From assembly GCA_002780065.1 (NCBI GenBank), contig PEWQ01000082.1:1-7430 (forward strand): a DNA stretch of 7,430 bases, given 5' to 3'. How positions within the stretch are numbered: the first letter of the stretch is position 1; the number at the start of each line of letters is the position of its first letter. The stretch is from Candidatus Hydrogenedentes bacterium CG07_land_8_20_14_0_80_42_17. GTDB lineage: Bacteria > UBA8481. Position numbers and translations under genes: made by a program. This document shows, one piece after another, positions 1-6,500 of this stretch. The notes beneath the pieces were generated by a model. It was not told where the DNA came from and made no database searches. It was given only the letters and a program-made list of their open reading frames with translations.

Positions 1-1
1 T

Positions 2-265
2 AAGATGCTCGGCACCGATTCAGGTTCGAGAAGGCTTGGCGAATTTGGAATCGGCACAAATTTTGGAATTAAGATTCCGACAAAAGAGATTTTGTTTGAC
101 GAGAAGATCGGCGGAACAATTCATCTCGCTTTGGGTTCGGCATACAAAGAGTGCCGAGGCAAAAACGTTTCCGCTCTTCACTGGGACCTGATCAAAAGCA
201 TCAACTTTAACAATAAAAGAGGACAAATTTTAATCGACGGAAAAGAGTTGAAGGTTAGAAGGTAA
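2..265 (+). CDS. M29-family aminopeptidase, C-terminal fragment (left edge of window)
   Basis: The reading frame is open from the left edge and stops at TAA 263-265, giving the last 87 residues of a metallo-aminopeptidase of peptidase family M29 (AmpS/AmpT/PepS type), a cytosolic enzyme that removes N-terminal residues from peptides using two metal ions. The fragment shows the family's C-terminal signature in order: [11 protein letters not shown], then [11 protein letters not shown], then SALHWDLI. In known M29 enzymes the metal and active-site residues in this part are the Glu of the GE motif, the His and Tyr of the IHLALGxAY motif, and the His and Asp of HWD. All of them are present, so this copy looks functional at its C-terminus. 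The ATG at 5 is an internal methionine and not the start. A second M29 gene begins at the right edge of the window in the same direction, so this was probably the first of a tandem pair. No terminator with a T-run directly follows. Confidence 0.9.
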   Translation, partial: KMLGTDSGSRRLGEFGIGTNFGIKIPTKEILFDEKIGGTIHLALGSAYKECRGKNVSALHWDLIKSINFNNKRGQILIDGKELKVRR

Positions 266-304
266 CAGCGCCTCACCTGTCATGCTCCACGCTTGTTGCA
301 CAGG

Positions 305-355
305 CTGAAAAAGGGGACAGGCACTCGCTACGCTCGGAGCCAGTCCCCTTTTCAG
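305..355. repeat. REP-like imperfect palindrome (GGGGAC-A-GGC type)
   Basis: The left arm (305-322) pairs with the right arm (339-355). CTGAAAA pairs with TTTTCAG across one bulged A, GGGGAC pairs with GTCCCC, an A-A mismatch follows, then GGC pairs with GCC. The loop of about 16 bases contains CTCGCTACGCTCG. Imperfect palindromes with this GGGGACAGGC / GCCAGTCCCC core recur in intergenic regions of many bacteria and are often found near REP-associated tyrosine transposases (RAYT, Y1 family). That association comes from general knowledge and no RAYT gene is in this window. The hairpin lies 40 bases after the aminopeptidase stop and could also slow or end its transcription, but there is no uninterrupted T-run beyond the stem. 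Confidence 0.6.
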
Positions 356-358
356 ATC

Positions 359-457
359 TTTGATTTCACTGAGTAGCGTGACTTCTTGACCGTCCAGAGC
401 TTGTTTTTATTTCTGACACGTTCATGTTAGATCAAAAATATGAAATCAAATCACGCT
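359..457. repeat. Inverted repeat with a second, crossing inverted repeat
   Basis: TTTGATTTCA (359-368) is matched exactly by its reverse complement TGAAATCAAA (441-450). Immediately inside and outside these arms, AGCGTGA (375-381) is matched by TCACGCT (451-457). The two pairings cross each other, so in RNA they would form a pseudoknot or two alternative folds. The stretch has no open reading frame with recognisable content. It lies between the REP-like palindrome and the IS110 remnant and may be a transposon end or part of an upstream RNA. The 10-base match is unlikely to be chance at this distance; the 7-base one could be. Confidence 0.35.
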
Positions 458-486
458 GAAATTGTATGCGTTACAGAGTTAACTTA

Positions 487-576
487 GCGGGCATGGGAAT
501 AAGCCTGCGACTACTTTTGTTACCATAACTGTTTCCATGAACTGCCGGGGAGCCGTAGAGATACCTTTGTGGTATC
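487..576 (+). ncRNA. Possible bridge-RNA region of the IS110 element
   Basis: In IS110-group elements the non-coding left end, just upstream of the transposase, encodes a structured bridge RNA with loops that pair with target and donor DNA. Here the matching region contains two clear hairpins: GCGGGC (487-492) pairs with GCCTGC (503-508) around a 10-base loop with one G-U pair, and GATACC (560-565) pairs perfectly with GGTATC (571-576) around a 5-base loop. The position and the hairpins fit, but I cannot identify the guide loops or the RNA ends, and IS1111-like relatives carry this RNA downstream instead. This is an inference from family knowledge and not a recognised RNA. Confidence 0.25.
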
Positions 577-619
577 ATCGTGGTCATCCTCAAATTATAT
601 CTCAGAAAGGAGCCACATT

Positions 620-1639
620 ATGGTTAATTACCATATAGGAATCGACGTCCATCGGCAGTCATGGAACGTCTGTATTATACGCGAACGGGAGATTATATTT
701 CAAGGGGTAATTCCTCCTCGAACAAAGAATCTTCTCGAAATTTTTGGGAAGCACGGAGTGACGGCGGCTAAGTCTCAGATCGCATATGAGATTGGAGGTT
801 GCGGATTCTGGATCTACGACGAATTGACGGCGGCTCACTTCGATGTTGTTGTCGCTACGCCTTGTCAGATTCCTCGAGAACCGACAAGAATCAAGACCGA
901 TGCTCGTGATAGTCTTGAATTAGCCAGGCTATTGCAAAGAGGTATGCTTCGAAGTATCGCGATTCCCATTCCTGAGGAAAGAGCGATTCGCGATCTCGTC
1001 AGAACTCGAGGCATGCTTGTTTAAAATCGCACGTCCATGCTTCGGCGCATTAAAGCGAAACTGATGTTTCAGGGAATCGAGTACGGCATCCAAAACTGGT
1101 CCGGCAAATTCAAGGAGTGGATTCGTTCACAGACTTTAGCGTCAGAAGTAAGGCAGTCGTTTGAGCATTTGTTCTTTGTTATCGACGTATTAGATGATCA
1201 GATTTCCTCTTGCGAAAAGGAAATCGCTACAACGCTGAAAGAAAATTCAAGCGACCTGATGACGATGTATCAGAGCGTGCCGGCCTTCGGAAAGGTGACG
1301 TGCGCAATCATGGTCACTGAATTAGGTGATCTCAAATGATTCGCTTCGCCTGAAAAAGCTGTGGCGTTTGTCGGGCTGTGCCCCGGAGAATATTCCAGCG
1401 GAGAAACGATTCGACGCGGACGAATTACACGGCAAGGAAATGTGCAGTCGCGAACCGCTCTTGTGGAAGCTACCTGGCGGGTGATCCAAATGGATCCGGA
1501 GATGAAAAAGTTTTACCAGAGGCTGGCCGCAAAAAAAGGCGGCAAACGAGCGATCGTGGCTGTCGCTCGAAAATTGTTGCACCGCCTTTGGACGATGTTT
1601 CAAAGCGGAGAAAGATATCAAATCGGACGAGCGGCATAG
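620..1639 (+). pseudogene. IS110-family transposase with two in-frame nonsense codons
   Basis: One reading frame encodes a full-length IS110 transposase (339 residues plus the final TAG) except for TAA at 1022-1024 (codon 135) and TGA at 1337-1339 (codon 240). No frameshift is needed. The start at ATG 620 is set by AGAAAGGAG at 604-612 and by the MVNYHIGIDVH opening, although the frame is open further upstream. The N-terminal RuvC-like DEDD residues are visible: D9 in GIDVH, E57 in YEIGG, and D94 and D97 in KTDARD. The C-terminal Tnp domain has GLCPGEYSSGE followed by RRGRITRQGN, with the likely catalytic serine at S260. Each stop is one substitution from a family-typical codon (AAA to TAA, CGA to TGA). 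The stops fall near the domain borders, leaving RuvC, linker and Tnp pieces. The most likely reading is a recently inactivated copy; sequencing errors or recoding cannot be excluded. Confidence 0.9.
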
Positions 1640-1674
1640 GTAATCGAAGGGTGAGAGCATGAATATGAGGCTAA

Positions 1675-1709
1675 GGTTGACCACGTTAACCGGTTTGGAG
1701 TTCGACTCC
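1675..1709 (+). repeat. Paired small hairpins after the IS110 transposase
   Basis: GGTTGAC (1675-1681) pairs with GTTAACC (1685-1691) with one G-U pair and a 3-base loop. Directly after it, GGAGT (1697-1701) pairs with ACTCC (1705-1709) around TCG. They begin 36 bases after the transposase stop and may belong to the right end of the IS110 element. The second one superficially resembles a tRNA T-arm (GTTCGACTCC), but its loop is too short and no acceptor or anticodon arm surrounds it. Confidence 0.3.
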
Positions 1710-1827
1710 GTTTTGCTGTGTCTGGCGCCTCATTTCAAAGTGCGAATTGAAAACATGCGGCATAAAAAAATACGACCGCGAATATGTGATTGCTCCATTG
1801 CCCTTCTCTTGATACCACAGGTTTACT

Positions 1828-1932
1828 GCTGTGGAAAAGACGTTTGTGGAATTCCCAAAAAGAAGGGAATCCCACAAACTTGGAAAACTCGAAGCGGCGG
1901 TAGCCGCGTCGAGTTTTCCACTTTCCCACAGC
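1828..1932 (-). repeat. Three-way-junction (cloverleaf-like) palindromic element
   Basis: The whole 105-base segment folds into one closed structure. The outer stem is GCTGTGGAAAAG (1828-1839) with CTTTCCCACAGC (1921-1932): 11 pairs and one A-C mismatch (1835/1925). Arm 1 is GTTTGTGGAATTCCC (1842-1856) with GGGAATCCCACAAAC (1865-1879): 14 pairs, one A-C mismatch (1850/1871), and an 8-base A-rich loop. Arm 2 is GGAAAACTCGA (1882-1892) with TCGAGTTTTCC (1909-1919), then an A-G mismatch, then GCGGC (1894-1898) with GCCGC (1903-1907) closing a 4-base loop. Only 1-2 bases lie at each junction. On the minus strand both A-C mismatches read as G-U wobbles, so the minus strand is the better folder; hence the strand given. 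It could be a non-autonomous interspersed repeat (MITE or REP-like), or a structured RNA. Reading frames running through it on both strands appear to be by-products of the palindromes. I do not recognise the family. Confidence 0.8.
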
Positions 1933-2074
1933 ACGGCGACGATGGTTAAGAAAGGAGAAAATAAAATCATAAAACGGAAAATATTCGCTGTTGACAAAGC
2001 AGTTCATAGGTGACCGGTTACGAAGTTTTCTGATTTTTTCTGGACAACATGCTATTAATTGATATTTTTTATCC
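1933..2074. other. Non-coding stretch between the palindrome and the IS3 remnant
   Basis: No convincing gene is seen here. It contains an isolated purine-rich AAGAAAGGAG (1949-1958) resembling a ribosome binding site without a suitable start codon after it, a TTGACA at 1991-1996 without a good -10 partner at the usual spacing, and AT-rich DNA up to the transposase remnant. A TGA at 2060-2062 closes the frame upstream of that remnant. Confidence 0.4.
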
Positions 2075-2230
2075 ATGGTCGAAAAAAGAAATTTCCTATC
2101 AGTTCACTACGAAGATCCGGAGGAAGCGCTACACAACATCGGAAAGTATCTGGGTTTCTACAACACGAAGCGCCCTCACAACGCTCTCGGAATGAGGACA
2201 CCGGAGGAGGTGTACTTGAGCGTAAACTAA
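2075..2230 (+). pseudogene. IS3-type transposase (integrase core), C-terminal remnant
   Basis: The frame encodes 51 residues ending at TAA 2228-2230. The sequence carries the hallmarks of the extreme C-terminus of an IS3-family orfB or related rve-type DDE transposase: an acidic YEDPEEA helix, FYNTKRPHNALG, and RTPEEVY. Intact proteins of this kind are roughly 280-300 residues, so most of the catalytic core, including the DDE residues, is missing. The ATG at 2075 is a chance internal start: the frame is blocked by a TGA at 2060-2062 and no homologous sequence is seen further upstream. The remnant is probably the surviving right end of an older insertion whose left part was deleted. Its perfect hairpin follows directly. 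Confidence 0.8.
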
Positions 2231-2267
2231 AAGTTGATTTTCTCGGTGAAGCTGAGAAAATCAACTT
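2231..2267 (+). terminator. 14-bp perfect hairpin directly after the IS3 remnant
   Basis: AAGTTGATTTTCTC (2231-2244) pairs perfectly with GAGAAAATCAACTT (2254-2267) around a 9-base loop, beginning at the base after the stop codon. The stem is AT-rich and has no T-run after it, so it is not a classical intrinsic terminator. The position suits a transcription stop or a transposon-end structure of the IS3 element. It could work on both strands. Confidence 0.45.
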
Positions 2268-2272
2268 ACCCA

Positions 2273-2366
2273 AAACGGGACGGGCGACCGCCTCGCCGAT
2301 CAGGTGAGCGGTCGTTCCGTTTCAAGTATGGACGACCGGAAAAGCATCACGGACAACCGGCGTCGT
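2273..2366 (+). promoter_or_regulatory. Structured leader upstream of the exported two-gene cassette
   Basis: Two hairpins lie between the IS3 remnant and the first cassette gene. The larger one runs 2273-2322: AAACGG with CCGTTT, an internal loop (6 against 2 bases), then CGACCG with CGGTCG and CTCGCC with GGTGAG (one G-U pair, one bulged C) closing a 5-base loop. The second is ACGACCGG (2332-2339) with CCGGCGTCGT (2357-2366) with a 2-base bulge. An eight-T run (2384-2391) comes 17 bases later, too far away for a standard terminator. The hairpins may be the remaining transposon end or a regulatory leader. No confident promoter was found here. Confidence 0.35.
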
Positions 2367-2404
2367 ATCAACTTAAATCAGACTTTTTTTTGTCCAACAT
2401 ACGT

Positions 2405-2412
2405 GGAGGAGG
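2405..2412 (+). promoter_or_regulatory. Strong but distant Shine-Dalgarno GGAGGAGG
   Basis: GGAGGAGG is the only good ribosome binding site near the first cassette gene, but it ends 15 bases before the ATG at 2428, where 5-9 bases is usual. There is no in-frame alternative start between the two. The ATG at 2428 is still preferred because it gives a basic n-region before the signal peptide core. The next in-frame ATG (2470) would remove that region. Confidence 0.5.
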
Positions 2413-2427
2413 ATCAGAGTTACGGCA

Positions 2428-3549
2428 ATGAAAATAGACGTACGGATTCATATTCTGAGATTAACATTTATGGTATTGATGGTATCAATAGGTAGCACGG
2501 CATGTGCAAATGATTCTCGCTATAATGCCATGCTTCAAGAACCCGAGAAGCATACCTACGAGCTCGTGACGAGCGCATGCGACGAAATGATAAAGGATTG
2601 GCCAAATCCAAACGGGCCTCAAAATGTCGAAGAGGTTGAGCAATGGTTTCGAAATCATCCAGAGCAGGCCAAGCGAATTGGTGCCGTTTTTTCCACATTT
2701 TATGAAGGGAAGCGCACGCCAGGTAAGATCCTGATGTATAAAGACTTTGTTAGAATTTTCGTTGACAAGAAACAGTCGTTTTGGGCTCGGGGGCTGGCTG
2801 GCGGAGCTCTAAAATCAGATGTCGATATCTATGATACAAGTGTGTTGCAACATATTTACGAAGTTCTATCTGATAATAGCGAGCGCGAAGGGCTTCGTAT
2901 AATCGCGATGGATTTACTATCGAACTTGAGATATTCCCCTGCACTAATCTATTCAGTCGTTCTCGTTAGAAACGAGACTTCGCCGAAAACGCTCAGAAGA
3001 CGCGCTCTAAGTATTGCTCCACAAGTCAATCAAGATGTTTTTCCGGGCATAAACGAGAAAACGATGGGGCCGAATGTTCCGCTCGATAAACGAAGAGATG
3101 TGTTGGAGATGGCTAAAGGGGCAACACTATCAAATGAAGAGTTCAGAACATTGAGTGATTTGCTATATGATGCAAATCTAAGTCGGGATGCAGTGATCTC
3201 ATTAGGCTGTCAAGCGCAATTGCGAAAAGTGGAACTAGCGTTTGAACTATTGCTACAAGCCTTCAACAAGCATTTTCTTTCACATGATCGGTTGATGCCA
3301 TCAGAAAGCAACGCTTTTGTGCTTCTGAAAGTAATTGGATCAACCAGGCGACAAGAGGCGTATCTATCGTTGAAGGAATACCTCATGACATTTGATGTGA
3401 GATCGGAGATGTTGCTTCCAGAAATAGTTAGCTCATATCTGGAAACGGGGGCGCGTGCTAATGACCCTGCAATAATACGTATTTTAGAAAACTGTGATGA
3501 GAATGATAAAAGGCAAATATTAGAGGCGATAAGAGAGGAAATTCAATAA
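2428..3549 (+). CDS. Exported alpha-helical (HEAT-like) protein of unknown function
   Basis: The protein has 373 residues. I do not recognise it as a named family. The N-terminus is a clear export signal: basic residues at 2-11, a hydrophobic core at about 12-22, then STACAND. ACA before N28 fits signal peptidase I. C26 preceded by STA is a poor lipobox but leaves a lipoprotein possible. The mature part is rich in amphipathic helices with Leu, Ala and Arg/Glu spacing, most clearly from about 120 to 370, as in HEAT- or ARM-type helical repeats that serve as binding scaffolds. No catalytic motif, transmembrane segment beyond the signal, or cysteine pattern is visible. Codon use is AT-rich. The stop TAA at 3547-3549 is followed at once by the ATG of the next gene, so the two are almost certainly co-transcribed and translationally coupled. 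A scaffold or partner role for the large downstream protein is inference only. Confidence 0.85.
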   Translation: MKIDVRIHILRLTFMVLMVSIGSTACANDSRYNAMLQEPEKHTYELVTSACDEMIKDWPNPNGPQNVEEVEQWFRNHPEQAKRIGAVFSTFYEGKRTPGKILMYKDFVRIFVDKKQSFWARGLAGGALKSDVDIYDTSVLQHIYEVLSDNSEREGLRIIAMDLLSNLRYSPALIYSVVLVRNETSPKTLRRRALSIAPQVNQDVFPGINEKTMGPNVPLDKRRDVLEMAKGATLSNEEFRTLSDLLYDANLSRDAVISLGCQAQLRKVELAFELLLQAFNKHFLSHDRLMPSESNAFVLLKVIGSTRRQEAYLSLKEYLMTFDVRSEMLLPEIVSSYLETGARANDPAIIRILENCDENDKRQILEAIREEIQ

Positions 3550-6500
3550 ATGAGCATATCTCGGTTAGCGCAGGGCATCATATCTCTATGTATCGTTGTC
3601 GCAATCATTCCGACTTTTGCGCAAACGACAGGATTTGTTGAAGTACCTTTTGAACTTGGTGATATGGTTACGCGGGATGTCGGTAGCGGAGCAATTACAG
3701 GTGGTCATAACGGCATACTCACTGGTGTTATCAGCTATATTGATGGTGTTGTTAAAAGCGAAGAATATGTAATTAATCTTTTAACTTCCGATGGCACTAC
3801 TGCATTCATAACCGAAGAAACTCTGTCTGAATTTGAAAATGTGGGTGGACAAACCAACCCAATCTGGGGCGTAAGAACTTTAGGAGATGATGCAACAGAC
3901 ACAGTAAGAAAAAAGGTTATACGGTTGGCAAGAGAGTGGTTGCCCATAACGACGATAAGGTACAGTGGCGGTTCTAGCCCTTTGGGAGCGGGATCAAGCC
4001 TATATCCAACTATTTTGAATTTCAGAAGAAAATTGCCCAATTTGGCAACGGGATTGTACCCAGTTGATCCTGCTCATCCAGATTGGCCTGAATATCCGGT
4101 CTTCAGATCTGATGGATTCACAGAATATGTTTATGAGAAAGCTATGGTTAGAAACGGAGTCGGGATAACCGATGGAGAAGATCATCCATTAACGAATTTT
4201 TCTGCACAGAAACAATGGGATGCAATGTTGGATCGACTTACTGTATTGCCGCGAATACCTGTATGGGAGATCGTCGATGTTCATAAATGGGCATTGAACC
4301 CCGGAAACAATTCGAGTCCTTTCTATTTGCGAGCGCATGATTACAGCAAAGATGCTTCTGGCATACGTGCGTTCGAGATAGAACAAATTCAGACCGCACC
4401 AAATCAGTCGACAACTCCGACAATTACGAAGGACTATGGTAGCAACCCAGTGGAATACGGTAGCGCCGGGTATGCAACTCTTGGTTGGGCTATTGAAGAG
4501 AATTTAGGCGATTTATCTGATGGCGTCTACAGAGTTCGAGTATGGGACGGCGCCGGAAACATGTCCGAGCAAAACATTACCATTGAACAAAGGCTGAATA
4601 TACGGATCAACGGCACAGTTGCCAGACCAAGTGGAAATCTATTGCAAAAGGCAGTAGTGCGGATCTACTGGCAAGGGAACTACTTAACTACCGCTAAAAC
4701 GGGCATTGGTTTATCGACGGGGAAGTGGAGTACGGATCATATCGATCCAGTTGTCGCAATTACTGCGGGTCACTATCACCTATTAGAGATGTACGACGGA
4801 TATGGCCCCCAGCTTATCGATGTGGGCCAGCTTAATCCAGGGGAGACACGGACCCTTAATATCAATTTGCCAGCGGAGGGAAAAGTATCTGGTGTCGTGA
4901 GACGTTCTACTGACAATGCCCCTATAGACGGAGCTACTGTTGAAGCTTGGTATGATATTCCTGCTATCAACGAATCGATAAAGTTGTCGAAAGCTATTAC
5001 TGACGGTAATGGTAACTATTCCTTAGGATCGCTTCCAAATAATCAAGTCAGAATTAAGTATCATCATGATAAATACGCAGAGCTTGAAAATAGTGTAGCG
5101 GCAGTCTCAGGGCAAACCATCAACCATGATATTTTGCTAGTGCCTATGCCGGGATCGCTTGAAATAATTGTTGAGAGAGATCTTGATGGAACAAGGCTTG
5201 ATAACACTTCTGTCACGGCGACGGCGACCAACCTCTTCGCCGGAACAGACTATCAGTCAACATTCACTGGATCAACTTCAGGTGGTGGGCAGTTCCTAAT
5301 TTCTAATGTTGGCCCGGCTCTATATTCAATCACGGCATCACTGTCCGGATACTTCTCAGAAACCTCGCCTAATAATCAAGTTATGCCGGCCGAAACCAAG
5401 ACGATTGTCATCAAACTGGTCAAAAAAGCAAAACTAACGGCTCAGGTTGTGGATGCTTCGAATCAACCCATCCCCGGCGTTGCTGTCACCTTCACCGGCA
5501 CATCCGGGGGTAATTACCCCAGCCAGACGCTCAACCTTACCACTGACGCGCAAGGGTGGTTTCAAGTGGAAGGCTTGCCGCCAGGCTCATATGCGATAAC
5601 GCTGGATAAAAGCTCCGAAAACTACGCACCCAAAACCGTAACCGTCACCCTCGGCGACGGCGAGGCGAAAATGGACCAGTATGTTCTTCTCAAACTGGGC
5701 GTGATCGAGGGGACCGTAACGCGCGCCAATGCTACGAATGACGCAGTTCCTAACGTGACAGTTACGGTGGCCGGGCCTGTAACAAAAATGAATGCCACGG
5801 ATGCACAAGGTCATTATCGCATCGAAGCCCTTCTCGCCGGCAATTACGCCGTATCGGTCACGGCTCAAGGATACGTGACGCCTTCGTCACAAAATGCGAC
5901 TGCCGTTAACGGGCAAATAACCCCGGTGAATTTCGTTCTTCAGAAATTGGGAAGTCTTTCGGGCAACGTGCAAAGCACGACCGGGTCTGCAATCTCCGGC
6001 GCAACGATTATGATATCGGGTGCGATAACAAAGACCGCGACCAGCGACGGTTCAGGCCACTTCAACTTCGATGAATTGCCGCCCGGCGTATATTCAATCA
6101 GCACTACTGCAAATGGATACGCCTTGCAGAGCGGTAGCAAGGACGTTCCGGAGGGAGGGCAGGCCACAGTTACGATCGTCATGCAGGCAGTTGGAAAGAT
6201 CACGGGAGTTGTCTCTTCTTCGACAGGCGGCGGAGTTGGCGGTGCGATCGTTAGCGCCGGGAGTTATTCGACTACAACTGCAGGCAACGGATCGTACACA
6301 CTAGAAAATATTCCGCACGGCAACTACACGGTCACGGCAAGCGCGCCAGGATACACTGGCGGCTCACCGGTGAATGTGACCGTATCGGCCACGAACGCGA
6401 CGGCCAACTTCACGTTGAATCCTCAGCCGTGCGGCATCAATGTCACGGCGAATGTTTCGGCGTCGTTCTCGCTGTCTGGACCAAGCGGAGGAAGCGCGAC

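Larger units (their letters stand above)
480..1709 (+). mobile_element. IS110-family insertion sequence remnant (ends uncertain)
   Basis: The element is defined by a decayed IS110-type transposase (620-1639) with about 140 bases of hairpin-bearing non-coding DNA upstream and about 70 bases downstream. IS110 elements generally lack long terminal inverted repeats and make little or no target duplication, so the ends cannot be set from the sequence alone. The limits given here are approximate and were chosen to include the hairpins on either side. The element sits between two palindromic repeats (305-355 and 1828-1932), which fits the known preference of several IS110-family members for REP-like palindromes. 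Confidence 0.5.

Noticed and set aside
1022-1339. Alternative genetic code or selenocysteine at the transposase stops
   Set aside because: Two different stops (TAA and TGA) would both need recoding, no insertion element is evident, and neighbouring genes end normally in TAA.
1697-1709. tRNA T-arm-like sequence GTTCGACTCC, possibly an attachment site or tRNA remnant
   Set aside because: The stem leaves only a 3-base loop and no other tRNA arms surround it.
1659-2013. Overlapping reading frames on both strands through the three-way palindrome (for example 1659-1949 plus, 1686-1997 minus, 1831-2013 plus)
   Set aside because: Their sequences are translations of the palindrome arms, they mirror each other on the two strands, and they have no convincing start site or domain.
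1991-2019. TTGACA as a -35 promoter element
   Set aside because: No acceptable -10 sequence occurs at 16-18 bases downstream.
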